A DNA stretch of 64,000 nt from Varroa destructor (taxonomy: Eukaryota > Arthropoda > Arachnida > Mesostigmata > Varroidae). Shown here in pieces: positions 25,047 to 38,980 of this stretch (its first letter is position 1; every line of letters starts with the position of its first letter). The translations under genes and the position numbers were made by a program. The notes under the pieces are model-generated. The model made no database searches. It saw only the letters and a list, made by a program, of their open reading frames with translations, and was not told the origin of the DNA. The stretch covers positions 9,508,248 through 9,572,247 of the forward strand of contig NW_019211454.1 of assembly GCF_002443255.2 (NCBI RefSeq), read 5' to 3'.

Positions 25047-25077
25047 TTTTTTTTTCTTTTTTTTTTTTTTTTTTTTT
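25047..25077. repeat. Poly-T tract flanked by an imperfect inverted repeat
   Basis: Thirty T with one C are flanked by related arms: TATAGTTGTT at about 25029-25038 on the left and AACAACTATT downstream of about 25087 on the right. The tract would form the loop of an AT-rich stem. A retroposed poly(A) tail on the minus strand is another reading. Confidence 0.7.
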
Positions 25078-25098
25078 CTATAATATAACAACTATTCT

Positions 25099-27172
25099 AA
25101 TAATCACATCACAAAGAGTGATTCTTCAGTTCATTATTTCGTCTATAAATTGAATTTCCATTAACGTGCCATTTGCTCATCCAGTTTACATCTACTTTTC
25201 GATCAACAGATGCGTCCGGTTCAAAGGCTGAAGTTGTGCTTCTTCATCATAAAGTCAGGTCTTGTACCTTACGATCGACGTAAGCCTTGCTTCTAGAGCC
25301 ACGATGAAATCATTACGTGTCGATGAGTTCACCGCTAATGCGATTCGTTTCCGCATGTTAACATTCTTAGCCGAACTCGATAAAGTACATGTATGAGGTA
25401 TACAGTATGTAGCAATATGTAAAACCAACAACAAATATCCAATGGTCTGTTCGACATACCTTGCACGCGTCACTTATGGCTGCAAAACATGCAGAAACTA
25501 TATGGCCACAAGACGTCTAACGTCATTCTCGGTTGCACTGATGTATAATATTAGCAGCTAATCAGCTGGGCACTAGATGTTATTTTTGCGTATCTCTGTA
25601 CCCGAACGAGCTTTCATTTTGCAGAATTTTAAATTTCTTTTGTCCGATAACACTGCTCTTCAAAGCTATACTTATTACGGTTATGTTTCGTATTCTATAG
25701 CACCCAATTTGCTAACTGATCAAAGTTCAGAAATGTGGAACTGACCTAGAGCTGCTGCCAGGCCAAACTAGGTATCCGCTACGATATTATGTTGATTGTA
25801 CTACGGTAACGGTGATCGTCTAAACAGTTTTCAGCGATTGAACGTGCTTCGCAGACAAAGGATAAGACCTAGTCGACGTGCTGCGTTTGTAAAGATTACC
25901 ATTCACCAACGATTCCGTCCTGTTTGGACAAAAACAATAGGACGTTTGTCGTAGATAATGTTCGAAAATTATATTATACCCAACGCGAAGTATTGCAAAC
26001 GTTTTACTTTCAGATGTTGGATGTCTTCCAATGGTAACGCTTTGCCTTCTATAGAGTGACCGCTGTTAGCAGAAAACGTACCTTAGTCATATTCGTGATA
26101 ACAGCTCAACGACATCACATTTACAAATAGAATTACGTCTACGGCACAATGTAGGCAGCTCAAGTCGGAAACGATCTGAGCAGATTGTGGATTACATCGT
26201 TAATCCATTGTGATAATATGTACGCGTACGTAGAATGTCTCGATGTTTTCTGCCTCCTCTGCGCAGTCAGTCCTGTTGATCTTCAACTCCTCGCAGCGAC
26301 TCACGCCAAATGAGAAAGAATGGGGTTTGGTTAATATTCTATTGTACTGATAGACATGCTCGCTGTCTCATCGATTATTACCTGTACACCATCACCAGCC
26401 ATTTTAGGCCTCATGCATATACATAGCTGAAAATTTCGATATTTTTAAGTAGGGCATATGGTACAACCTTTGATCGGCTGGCTTCCCTGAGCACGAAAAC
26501 CTCCTGACGGACACGTATGTTGAAACATTCCATACACTATGGAATTGACGCTATTTCTGCAACGAAACGGAGAGCTTCGCATAACGATCTTCGCCCACAC
26601 ACGGTAGAGCCTATCAGTCCATCCATCTGCAGATGAAAGATTTCGTTTGTGGTGCAAAAAAAGCCTTACTTTGATTGTTACTATAGTTGAAGCAGGTTCA
26701 CCTATCCTCGCATAGCCATCCCGTCGTCCCGTAAGTGTCTATCTGTTCTTTCAAATCAGTTGTGCGCCATGACCGCGTTGCTCACATACAAAATGCCTGC
26801 TATCATTCCACCATTATTCATATGTACAATTGATTAGGTGTAGTTGAAGTCCTAACATCGAACCAGCGTGCCTGCTGCTGTCCGTACAACTCTACCAACT
26901 ATGATCATTTAGCCCTTAACAAACAGTGTCCATCATAGAGATAGTAGCGCATCGCAATGAGCGCCCAGTGTGAAATAACCACGTGGAAATTTTCCGCTGC
27001 CTTACAAGCCCCCTAGTTGATTCGTCGTGTAAGGACTCAAGGAAGACTCGTTTGCTTTTCAAGCGGGCGGGGATAACGTCAATAAAAGCGACCATTTAGA
27101 TTGGTAAAGTCAACCACTCCTAGCCAAGTTCTATGTAATGGCCACTACTCAGATAGCGCCCATTGACAAGCA
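25099..27172. other. Gene-poor stretch
   Basis: I see no coding frame with supporting splice sites, no RNA gene and no repeat of note. Confidence 0.35.
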
Positions 27173-27250
27173 CATTTACACTGTTCTTAATGGAACAATT
27201 TCATGTACGAGTACCGGTTCAATTGTGTTCATTAAGAATACATGTAAATG
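27173..27250 (+). ncRNA. Pre-miRNA-sized imperfect hairpin, unconfirmed
   Basis: A 78-nt segment folds back on itself. CATTTACA (27173-27180) pairs exactly with TGTAAATG (27243-27250), and TTCTTAATG (27184-27192) pairs exactly with CATTAAGAA (27230-27238). AACAATT (27194-27200) pairs with AATTGTGTT (27221-27229) with a bulge. A small internal loop and a terminal loop of about 20 nt complete the shape. Size and mismatch pattern resemble an animal microRNA precursor. The arms match no microRNA I recognise, and hairpins of this kind do occur by chance in AT-rich DNA. Confidence 0.25.
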
Positions 27251-27452
27251 TACATGGCGTAACATTTGCTAATTTAGTCTTGTCTGTGCAAAATGTCGTA
27301 GGGGCGGACTTGCCAAACGCATGTCTGGGCTTGCTTTTTGTTCGTCGAATCTGTACTTAGCACAGCTCAGGTTTAAGGGCTTCAAGCGCGATGGACACTA
27401 TCTCCCTATGTGTTTGTTTCGTCCACACAAAAAGATAATATCACTTTCATAT

Positions 27453-27456
<4 letters not shown>

Positions 27457-27504
<48 letters not shown>

Positions 27505-27508
27505 ACAC
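27457..27508. repeat. (CA)n microsatellite
   Basis: A CA run of about 50 bp with a few CG interruptions at its right end. Confidence 0.9.
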
Positions 27509-30279
27509 ATATATGTATAGTGATAAACAGAGCAATGAGGCTGCTGTTTGACAGAAAAAGTTTATGTAGGAAATCAAGCGGAACTCAATCGAGTTAATGC
27601 CCAGAATAATGAAGAACGTTAATGGATCCTCCTAGAGCAATGTGACCCGGACAGAAAATTCTGCTCGTTTTGGAACAAAGCAACGTTTTCCTTGTGCGAT
27701 TTCTGCATTTCCAGCCAGCTGGACAAGCCAGTCGTTCACAGTGTGTATCAGTGCGTGTTTATATACAAATACTGAGCCAAAATGCATCCAAGTAACACAG
27801 ATTACTTTCACCGATAACGCGATGCCACCGTAGTATAATTAATTACTGTTACTAGTAGGTTTTGGTTTGGGGCTAGAATGGTCCACGTGCAAAGAGATCG
27901 TGCCACATATAATAACAATAGAATGAAATGTTTAAGACAGGGACGCTTTGCAATTGTCTAACTCATATAGTATCGACATGTTTACGATTGCAAGCAAGAA
28001 TATCTTGTCGGAAACGAGGGTAACTGTATAAATTGAACTCGTACACCATCCGTTCCCCTATGCTGGGTTTGTACGATGCCTTTAGTCACAGTACGTATCA
28101 AGTAATTACTGATTAGCCTGAAATCGTTCGCCCTTAATATATCCGCGTTTTAATTAAATGACAAATCGATAGCCGCTTGTCCATGTGCCAATCCAGTGAG
28201 CCATTGATTATTGCTAACCGCGTGTCCTATCGTCCTTGATACGATCGCTTAAGTAGAAGTAGTCCTTTGCAACGTTTCTGATTAGATTTCAATCAGTTAG
28301 CCTGGCACTATAATCTAATTTAGTATAACTTGGGCATGGTGCGTAGGTTTTCATGTGTAAGTTTAGCGTGGCAAAGTTAAGATCAAATAGTTTTGAATCC
28401 GCTGGCGAGACTAGATGTCTACGGAATGCTCGTCGAGTCTCACAGAAATCGAAATCTATGACTACTCGTTAAGTTAAAGTAGACGGCGGTAGAGAAGTTC
28501 TCAATAACAGTGGTAATAATATAAACTAGCCTGAATGATATCGGTTTTTGTTAGAAGAGGTTCCGTATTTGCCCGTCTGTCTTAAAATGTTTGTGTGGTA
28601 TATCGTGCTACAAGCGTACAAGCCTTATCTACTTTCAGTATTACCTAACAGCTGTTATTGGAAATTTTGACAAGATTTTCAAAACAACGCTTTCTTTTTA
28701 AGCTGTCGAACCAACGTAGCGTAATAGGCAGCACGAGTTCAAAGTGATCCAACCTATAATAAGAACAGTGAACGCTCTGTTGTTGGAGATACTTTACCAA
28801 CAGAAGATCCGTTACTATCTAAAGCGTATAAGAACTGTTTAATGGTCCAATTATACGTATGTGGTGAAATAGCTCGAGAGTAAGGACACCTGCCTCGAAG
28901 AAAGGCGGACACTCAACGCTCAGAAGACTATCCTGAACAAGATATAGTTGTTATTACCCTTCTTCTTTTTTATCTCCGCCCGACCCACAGCCTGGAGTAT
29001 CCTATAATTTCCGGTACCGATTAGGCTTTGCCAGTTATTATCATCTAGTAAAATCTAGTCTGTACTTTCAGCATCGCGCTACGCTGTCCCTGCTAAATGC
29101 AGAACATTATTCCTCAACAGAGACAAACCCGAGGAAGTCTTAGGCTGCCCAACCATTATTAGATCGAAGCATGCTTTATCATTCATATGATTGAACAATA
29201 AATGAAAGGGGTGTTGGGTCTACAAAGTGGGCGCTTTTCTCAAGTACGTTTCAATCCGATCCACTGAAGTCCTACGAGGACCAAAAGACCGTCTGTGCCA
29301 AGCGGCTTCTTTCGATGTTTCTTTACTTTCTGCATATACATATGTATATGGGTTTGTCAAGTGGTGTGGACCGGGCCGACGGTGATTTCTGCTACTTTGC
29401 AAATATTCAGGCACACATAGTTAAGGCCAATTGAGGCCGAATGATTTCTGGTACCATGTCGTAAGGAATACACCAGCTTAACAGAAACGTACGTATTCGG
29501 CAAATTACATAGAAACAAAATGTAAACGCGCGTAATTACTAATCGCCAATTTGAAACTATCAAGCGGCAAGTTTTTCATCTGGACAATCAATGGTAGACC
29601 ATACGTTTTAACGAAACCTATTGGACATAGAGAAAGCGGTCTGTCCTTACGGTGTAGCGTAACTGCTCGAACTTACTCGATTCAATTACCCTAGAAATAT
29701 ATTGTGTTTAAACGGGCTTTTATTAGATAATGACAAGAATAATAATAATAATAGTAGTAGCAATGTGTTTTATGTCCACAGGTAAAATTCGCCTGTACGT
29801 ATGATTGCTACAGAGCCCGTATTGGTCTAGGTAGTAAAAACCATGAGCAAACAGTTAAACGGAATTAACTAAGCTGAAATCGACGCTGTTTAGGAGAGAC
29901 GGACTCGAATAGCTCAATGAACGTTTAAGGTAAGCCTCGAAATTTAATAAAGTAGATGATAATGGTCAGAACTGGGTTAGATAACTAGCAACAAAACACT
30001 GCTCATACCCAATTTCGTAGAAGATTGTTAGCGATCCCCACCAAGACGCTTAAGCGAAAACACTGGCGAGATAGCGGATCGTTGGGCCACAAAAGCAAGC
30101 GACTGGGTTAACATGTGAGAGACCTCCAGTTTGAACGATTAGCCGTAACACTATCGTTGATATGAATGTCTGCTCGGCGGAAGTAGTTTTAAGCTGAATT
30201 ACCGGCGCCGGCTGTGTAGTCCTTTAAGTGGCAAAAAGCTGGAATATTCTTCAACGCATATATATCCACAAAGTATACT

Positions 30280-30281
<2 letters not shown>

Positions 30282-30319
<38 letters not shown>
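30282..30319. repeat. (AT)n microsatellite
   Basis: A 38-bp uninterrupted AT run. Confidence 0.95.
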
Positions 30320-30322
<3 letters not shown>

Positions 30323-30749
30323 GGACAAAAGTAGAAGGAGGAAAAGTGCAGGTAATCTCGATAATAGCAACTTAGATTTGGCGCATAGTAGCCCTAACGT
30401 GAGAGGCAAATTTCATTTTTATTTGAAAAGAAAAACTCTTTTTAATGCCTAGGTGTCTTCAGCTCATTTCGACATTACCGATATCGCTACCTCTTCAGAA
30501 CGTTGTGTGGCTTTTTTATTAGACGAACCGTCGTGAAGTGCTTCTGTGAGGTCATGCCAGTGGATCACTGGGTTACACGTTGGCCACTTAGTTTACTGCC
30601 GCAACCCATCGCTAGAAGACGCCTCTAAAAGAAGCGGAAATCAGAGAACTTCGATCGCCATTCAAGGCTAATTCCGGTAAACGACAGGTTAATGAACGCG
30701 AGCAGCCGATGTATGAACGCGGGAAGGCTTTTAACGATATTTTTAAAAG

Positions 30750-30880
30750 GACAAATTCGTGACCGGGATAAACCTAACGAGTACAAGTGTTTTGGGAACA
30801 ATGGGAAAAGCCAGCCTCACGCGCGACCCAGTCCCCACGCAGTGCCAGGAGGAGGATCAACAACTGTGTTAAAATTTCAA
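30750..30880 (+). CDS. Weak candidate exon, Pro/Gly/His-rich peptide
   Basis: A frame of about 43 codons lies between a plain acceptor (ATTTTTAAAAG at 30749) and a modest donor (TTCAA then GTAATT at 30881). Part of it reads NEYKCFGNNGKSQPHARPSP, and it is clearly GC-richer than its flanks. No family is recognised; the splice sites are mediocre. Confidence 0.2.
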
Positions 30881-31121
30881 GTAATTCAATGACACATTGA
30901 TAAAGCTAGTTTAACAATTGTTGAGATGGGTACGTACTTGTTATAATCAAAACAGAGCTGACCGCAGTTACGTAATACTATACTGATTTAAAATGCATTC
31001 TCTTATATACATATCAACTATTTACTCCTATATATATTCAAGCTTAACGTCAACATTTGGGCGATTTTGACCGACGGATTGGAGATTCTTGAGGTTAGCT
31101 GGGCATATATGCCTTTTTTGT

Positions 31122-31124
<3 letters not shown>

Positions 31125-31154
<30 letters not shown>
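31125..31154. repeat. (AT)n microsatellite
   Basis: A 30-bp uninterrupted AT run. Confidence 0.9.
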
Positions 31155-31157
<3 letters not shown>

Positions 31158-33911
31158 CACGCAGCTAAAGCCAATATGTTTGAACTAGTACTAAACACAA
31201 AGGCGATTTATTCGTGCTCTTTACATAACGATAACGCCAAAAAATATCTCGAACCAAATATATCATGGCTTTGCATTCTAGGCACATTTACAAGGGGGGC
31301 GAATATGTCCAGCTAACCTTAAGTACCACCAGTCATTGGGATTGAACTGATCGAACGACACTGGCATTTGTCCGCACCTGTAAAGTCGCTCACTCTATCA
31401 ACAATCGTATACATAAACGTACCGTGTACACACGTACAGCAAAAAGGGTGTACGCAGGTATACAAGATAGCGAACGCGGGATCCGTATATGTACATGTTG
31501 TTTCTCTCATGGCTATTAGTGATTATCTCGTTTTATCAATCTCTAGCTTCGTACAGCTTAGTCCGTAGGTGCACTCGTCTCGTGTCCTGAACTCATCCTC
31601 GTCGATCTTTCAAGCCTAAAAAATTTATGCACAATCGCAGGTAATTTTTTCCTATCATTGTGGTCAATAAAAACGCATCACACGTGCTTAAGCTTTTCAT
31701 TTATGCAGATTTGATTAACCGCACCGTTGATAATCAAGTACAATGATGACTGTAAACGAGGACAGCGAGTCTTTCTCGTCTTCGGTCTGTGCAAAGATTC
31801 CGCAAACGATGCACTGACCATAAATTTCAGTTAGAATGATTATTTTTATTACTGAAAATTAATGTTCGACAACTCTGGTCGCCTCACGATGTTGGCTGTG
31901 TGCAGCCCCGGCCCTACAGCGCTACCGGGCGGCTAAAGCACATGCTGCTCTGATCGACAGCCGATTGAAACACGGTTGGCCGACAAACTATTAACTTCAT
32001 CCCGAATTTTTCGACATGGCTCAAGTTGTATGTAAAAATTGTTAATTCGTTTTCAAATCGAGCTCAGCCGTCGCCGTCGTCGTCAGCCTTCCAGAGGCGA
32101 CCTGCATTGTAACCCACGTCGGAACAACTTCGCTGATTGGTGATGCCAAATTTGCCACTGTGCCATGGCATTATATCGAAAAAAATAGCTGTACGCGGCT
32201 GTCGTTCGAATGATAGCTAACGTACCTCTAAGTTTATTTATTTCGAAGGTACATACATACATTCGAAAAACGCAAAAACTCTACGACAGAGCGATTGGGA
32301 GGAAAGTGTTGTCGTAATTAATGGTCGAGTACATTTCTGTATTTAGATGTGCGGTAATGTAACAAAGAAAAAATATGGCCGTCAGGTGAGTGGAGCTGGT
32401 TTTAGAAGACGAAGCACTACCGACCTCGTCAACTTCGGACCCCAGACTATTCGAGTAACATTTCATCGGTTCATTGCTATCAAATTATGAACACGCCCCG
32501 TTGAAATTAACATAGATTTTATTTGGCACATTTATAAATCGTAGTTTTCTACACTCGCCATACTGTTTTCCGTTCGAACAAGGGTAACATGGGCATGTAA
32601 TGATGACAGAACAGGTTATACAACTTCGACTGTGTCACAATATGACAATGCACTCGCCCTTGTCAACAACATCAGTTAACAGCTACGCGAACAGCTACCC
32701 ACGCAAAGGATACGATCAACCTTACGCCTACAAACCTATAACCTACAAAACTTAACAGCAGACGAAATTTAAAGGTAAACGTTTCGTGTGTTAGGCACCA
32801 ACTAAGCCATGTTTAACAGCGGTGCCGGATAGTAAAAGTTGAAATATTAATTAGAGCATTTAGTTTATGGTATACGGCGAGTCATTGAACCAATATCGTA
32901 TCGCCAAAGATTTCTATACGCGATAAGACTAAAGTTCTAATTCTATGTTTTTTATGTTTACAAACAAATAACCAGCTGGCATCGGCACTGAGTCTACCGA
33001 TTTCTGTCTATCACTCGCATTTGATTTGGTCGCCTAGTAATACGTATATCAACAAATACGAATCGTTGAAAAGGACATTTCAGCTGTTGGCCGCCGGATA
33101 GCTTAAAGGCTAGATGTTGTGAACGCCCAATAGGTGCTCGGCTCACTGCTCGCTCTGTATACTGTATAATTACGAAGACATAGCGCTTTGTTGTTGTTAC
33201 TGTTGCTGTTGTCGTTTTGTTGATAATGAGTCAATTCAATCAATGAGCAGGCCACACCACAGCATCTACTACGCAGGGCAGCCGTAAGCTTCAGACCATA
33301 AACACGATCGGGCACTATCGACATTAGAAACCTGACAAAAGCTCAGCGGCTACTCGGCTGGATGAAATGTTCTGTTTATTGCAACGGAACTTGATGATAC
33401 AACTTTCAGAAACTGTCGCTGTTATGAAATGAGCACTATGATAAATAGTATATTTTTGCCTAATTGACCACTGATTCATGTCGAGTGCCAGGGCTGTGTA
33501 TGGAATCACTGCGACCCTTTTTTTGTAGCACCAAAATGCGCCCGATCAAGTAGCTCAATGTACGGCATGCGCTGGCATTTACGAAAGCCCAGCTATAAAC
33601 TCAAGGGGCAAAGCTAGCTCGAGCGTAGTTCCTCCATCATCTGAATTGATGTATAATGATGTTGAGCTTATTCATCTCGACAGTTCAGCTTCTTGTTAAT
33701 TGGTCTCACCACCTATGTAAATCTGTAGATAAAAGGAAGGATTCTAAGTAAGTGATATAAATAATGATCATAGAGTGCAATAAATAACAAAAGTGTATTT
33801 TTTTTTGGTTTTAGATGGTATGACGGCGTAAAATGCTGTATACTCTCTTGATAGAGGTCCAGGAATTTTCGAAGATTGTTCTCAGTTTATTCCTACGATC
33901 TTTAGGCTATC

Positions 33912-33965
33912 CGGTCTCCTATTTTCACCGAGTGTGCCGTATTGGTTATTTTTTAAAGGAGACCG
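33912..33965. repeat. Inverted repeat, 9-bp arms, 36-nt spacer
   Basis: CGGTCTCCT at 33912-33920 and AGGAGACCG at 33957-33965 are exact complements. ATCCGG just before and CCGGAT just after extend the symmetry with a bulge. Confidence 0.5.
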
Positions 33966-35759
33966 TGCGCCGGATGACTCATGCGTATTTATCTTAGTGC
34001 ACTACCACGCTAACCATAGCACGCAGCCATTACTAGTTTAAGACACAGTTCTAGAAAATGTTATCATCCCGTTACAAGGGTCTGTTAAAGAAACTTCCTA
34101 TCAACCCAGTAAAACCCCCCTCCCGGTCTGGCCTTATAGTAAAGAGACACATCCTTAATATTATAGTCATTCCGTAGACTTATTCATACAAATAAGGAGT
34201 AACGGGGGGCATCAAGTAAAGACCTTAGCTGCCTCGCTTGACTCACTTGTATTAGGGCACTTATTATTTGGTATTATGGCACATTATACAGAACAATTTG
34301 CAAAGACATACTAACGATTTTCACAGATGTAACAAAACAGCCAGTAGCATACCTTGTCTTTGCCACAAATAGAGCGCGTATTACGAAACGATCACAGGTA
34401 CCCGTCCTCCCCTCTCTCGTTTATGCACCCTTTCCGAAATTATTATCGAATAATCGAGTTAGGTAGTTTAATTACAAAGTTATACTTCAATCGATACTTG
34501 ATTGAACGTGCGAGCGCACAGTGCCTCGTACCGCTATGGAAATACATGGCACAAAAACCTTATCTGCGCTTGAAGCTCCGCCTTTCGCTAGTTTGCAAAC
34601 CATTTTAGAAGCAGTAGCTCGTCCATAACCCATAGTTAGATCTTAATTCACATCAAGTCTTTGGTGGCAGCCAGCATTTCGTTGCAAACGCTGTCTCCTT
34701 CCATAGCACACAAGATCACCACCGAATCACAGTTTGACTGTAAAGTTTTTGCCCCAGCCATCGCTAGCAGGGGCCCGCCATGTCAAAGCCTCGTACTATC
34801 CGCGATTGTGACGACTGATATTGTATGCGAATGTATTCCATTGAGATGCCTCTAACGCTCATTTTTGACGAACCGTCGTTACTATATTTTCCTAGTTCGG
34901 GAGAAATCCGTCTGGCTTCTCGCCGCTACATAGCGCGAATATCGCTAGAACTCTTAAGCTAAACGGTGTAGTAGCCGACACGTATCGCCACGCTTTCTAT
35001 TTGGGCTCTCCATATGTATCTATAAGGTGAATAAGAAGCAGGCTTACAGTGGAAAATGAACTGACTTGGGAAAGAATTAGGAAAGTGTTAAACTTGCAGT
35101 CGTGAAAAAAGCAGACCTATAATTGAAACAGCAACTGCAAACATAGTTTCCTTTATAGTGTTAGGCTTATTTTTTTTATAGACTTACATGTTTTGCCTTT
35201 TGTCTACTTTTGGTCCTCTCTGTACATCCCTTTGTCTTTCTTTGATTGGCCTCTGCGATTCGTCGATGCTAACGAATCATTCATTTCTCGTGACGCTTGC
35301 GCCCAATCCGACAATCGTCCCGAATTCTACACTCGATGAAACAGCCAGGCAAAATATCTAGTATTAGTTTGTAAAGCAGCAGTAACAACGGAACGAGGAG
35401 TAGCAGCGATAAGCTATATAGCAACGTTGGCTAAAAAAATTTCCCCGTGATAACCGATGAAACAAACAAGCGGGCGGGCAAGCAGGCGGACGGGGGCAAA
35501 TAGCCTTGTTGCTGGTCTCGCGGCAGTCTCCGACGCAGCTAACCGCACGCTCGTGTTGTGGAATTCCTTAGTCTGCGGATAGAATATATGTATCGTTCAG
35601 CATTGAAGAGTTCGTGTTATAGCGAGGTATACGGATCGGCGACCGAATGGACCAACGCGAGGTATACTACAACGCATCGGTAATAGAAGCATCAGCTATT
35701 ACCGTTATACGTGCGAGCTCAATGTCCATAACCTGTTTCGGTAGTGATGTTCCATGCAG

Positions 35760-35951
35760 TTACCTGAAAAAGTACCACATTTCGTATGCCATCCACCCGA
35801 ACGCTTCCCACTTACCTATTCACTCGATTTATCTTGTTTCGAGCTTCTTGCTAACAACGACGCCAAGCAGAAGAAACTTCTCCAACCATCACTGAAGACA
35901 TTGATCATAGACAACGATAACGGTGCTTCGATCTGTTTCAATAGAATTTGA
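35760..35951 (+). CDS. Candidate exon, 63 codons, possibly terminal
   Basis: A good acceptor (TTCGGTAGTGATGTTCCATGCAG at 35759) opens a 63-codon frame ending at TGA 35949-35951. The peptide has coding-like composition, including FELLANNDAKQKKLLQPSLK and then IIDNDNGAS. It would enter in phase 0. If terminal, the stop is used; otherwise a weak donor (AACG then GTGCTT) lies inside. No clear polyadenylation signal follows closely. No family is recognised. Confidence 0.35.
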   Translation, partial: LPEKVPHFVCHPPERFPLTYSLDLSCFELLANNDAKQKKLLQPSLKTLIIDNDNGASICFNRI

Positions 35952-38196
35952 CAAACAGGAACTAGATCTACGTGTGTAGAGCGGCATATCCATGTGTGGA
36001 ACATTATACGTGTGTATGTATACGTACAGGGGTGTGGTATAGACCGCCAAGGATATGCCACAACCTGCAGACCGTGGAGCACCTCCAGGCCGGCACAGAT
36101 GTGAAGCGATAAAAGCTACTGATTAGCCTCTGCTATGATGTAGATTAGGGTGTAAAGGTATATATACGCTGAAACGGTTGGTGAATCATTGCAGTAACAG
36201 CGGTCTGGACTGATAAAAATCGTTTCCACAGCCAGGTAACGTGTCGAGAAACCGACAAAAATTACGCTCAAGTAATCTCTGTGCCGCACTTAGAATGGGC
36301 AAGGAAAGATTACGAAAAACGGCATCAGACAGCTAATCCCTAACACGAACTGACCTGAACCAGTTGGTTACATTTGATGGAAATAAGGCATATGACCCAG
36401 AGCTTGTAGTCTACTTGTGTGTATGGGTGGACAAATTGAGCGGGAATAAAAACGAGTTTGAATCTGTACTGCGCAGCAACGTGTAGTTTAGACATAAACA
36501 CATCTAGGCTTAATTTAGGTTTATCCACAATTTATTTAAGCAAACCATTTATTCATTTTAGTAATTCGTATAGGCTGAATGGTGCTTAAAGCTTCTATTC
36601 GGTTGTGCCTAATGCCAGTATACAGGAATGCCAATATGTTTAGTTCTGGTGGACAGAGCACGTGTTACTTTTTTAGAACGAAGGCCGGGTAGACAACTGG
36701 CAAGATTTGCCACAAGACCGCAAGCAGGCCTCGCTGTCGTCTTCATTCAAACGCCATCTCCTCAAATAAGAATTTACGACCGTCTTACGTTGAACAACTG
36801 TGAAATTTGCTCTGGGTTATTAAAGCGGTTACAGTCACATGTTATGTATCATTATTAGCGGCCGTTAGCCTGGACAGCCCACTCGAGCCAGCTCAGCATA
36901 GAGCCATAGTGGATATGACGTCGCTTTTTAAAATACCGCCTTTGTCATAATTTACCCATATACCCACAGAGTAAAGGCACCCCGTATGATTCGCTCATTC
37001 ATTATAGATCTGTTTGCTAACACATCTGCGAATCCGGTACAATAGTATGCCAAACAATTGGACGAAATCGATCTATAGCAAAACGATGTACCCTAAGTCT
37101 CAAGCCATTATTGTATATTCGGCTAATCTATACGTATAATAAGATGTCGCACAGTAAAGCGGAAACGAGGTGCGCCTAGCGGATCGTTGTGATGAAGACG
37201 TTGCCATCGCAGACCTCGTAATGGAATTCACATGTGTGTAAACACCCTTGCCAGGTAGCTGTACAACGAAACAATTAGAAAATACAGTCCCCTTAACGTG
37301 CGTCAATCGAAGCTTGTTTGCATTCAGTCGTTTGTTACCCGACAGTTACGGGGCTATGGTAAGACCCGAGCTGCCGTACAATTAATAGGTACTAGTCTCT
37401 GCGAAGACCCACAAGGGCTTAGTCCCACGCTCCGGCCACATAATAGAAGGTTGTCTACGGTGGTGTCTTTACGTGGCTGACCTAGTAGGCTCCAATCATC
37501 GGCCTTATTCCACTGTAACATAACCGTGCGATGTATATGGGATCCACTCGCCATATGCTCATCAGGCGCACAAGATGGAGACGGCAAGCTAAGTGAGAAA
37601 ATTATAATTCTGAAATTGGTATTTTTTTTTTGAAATATTAATTTTCTTTGAGCGTTATGGATGTGAAGTACCTTCTGAGATCGTCCAGACAGTTAAAGAG
37701 TGTTTTGTTTTATCATGTCAATGAAAAAAAGTGTAATTGTATCATACACAAAAAAAACGATCTCGATCAGTCCGCGGCCAATATAGTCACAGGGATTAAA
37801 ATGAAATTAGGGACCTACAAAGCGTAGTCAGACTTGTAACAATAACACCGTATTGATTCTATATTAAGTGGAAATAATAACTCTTTTTAAATGCTGCTCG
37901 TACGCACAACAGATCTGGTAAGAATTTTCTATTGTTGTTTTATTACATTCCATCCATGAAAAGACATCCAAAAAAAAAAATCCACTAAGATAAAATACAC
38001 TAGATTTAATTAACTCTATTACGATACAACGAATTTTCAGACGTGCGTAAAGACGAGACTCATTTATTGATGTTCTCTTAACTTTTCTCACAACATTGAA
38101 AGTTCCTCACTTTAAGGTTCTTCCTATATTACTGTCATAATTATCAAACATCATCGCCCGTAACGTAGAAGGAACGATGAAAAACCTGCTTCTGCT

Positions 38197-38197
<1 letters not shown>

Positions 38198-38222
<25 letters not shown>
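38198..38222. repeat. (TA)n microsatellite
   Basis: A 25-bp uninterrupted TA run. Confidence 0.9.
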
Positions 38223-38227
<5 letters not shown>

Positions 38228-38940
38228 AATAATTTCAAAACTTGTTGTTCCAACAGCGACGAGAAAATACGTTTGCCAGTATTCGCAGTGAACGAAACTT
38301 CATTAATCCACAGAATTCATCTAGATACCGAATTAGCGAGATAACAAAAGCTCGACGCCTTTTTCTAATTTGTGTAACTTATGTAGACACACATTAGACA
38401 CATGTCTATGACAACCTCAATGTTTTTATAATTTCGTACAAACATAAACGTATAAGTTCCACGTACGAATTCAATTATGAGTTCCCTGAAATACAATGCC
38501 TACAAGTGTTAGCTTTGTTGCCTTTGTAGACTAGTTAAATTACGCGTCTGGTTGTACAATCTGTTCAGTTTCCCTCCACAAAACAAGCAAAAAATATCGC
38601 TAGCTTTTTCACAGCAAACACCGCTTCTCGTGTCGGATCCTTATCACTTTGGGAAGGCGCCCGCCGCCTTCCATCCCCCCCCCCACAGTCAACGTACTGT
38701 TTAATACTATTACGATGATTACGAAACGGCTGTGAATAGAACAAAATAATATCTTAACTGAAGTTTTACAAAACCATAATAATAACGACAGATGGTGGAG
38801 TTGAGCATAGATCAAATACATCATTCACTGAGTACATGAGAGATCGAGAACAGTTCGATAACGATATCAGCTATGGCCATTTTCCGTACCGTTTTTATCT
38901 CTAGTTGCTTTTTTGTGTCTACTGGGTATGCACAGAGACA

Positions 38941-38945
<5 letters not shown>

Positions 38946-38972
<27 letters not shown>
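38946..38972. repeat. (TA)n microsatellite
   Basis: A 27-bp AT/TA run in non-coding DNA. Confidence 0.9.

Positions 38973-38980
<8 letters not shown>

Larger units (their letters stand above)
27552..35759. other. Gene-poor stretch with AT microsatellites
   Basis: No gene is recognised over about 8 kb. It has (AAT)n at 29738-29752 and (AT)n at 30282-30319 and 31125-31154. An inverted repeat lies at 33912-33965. A perfect donor-like AAG then GTAAGC occurs at 29930, but no frame leads into it. A weak candidate exon sits at 30750-30880. Confidence 0.4.
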
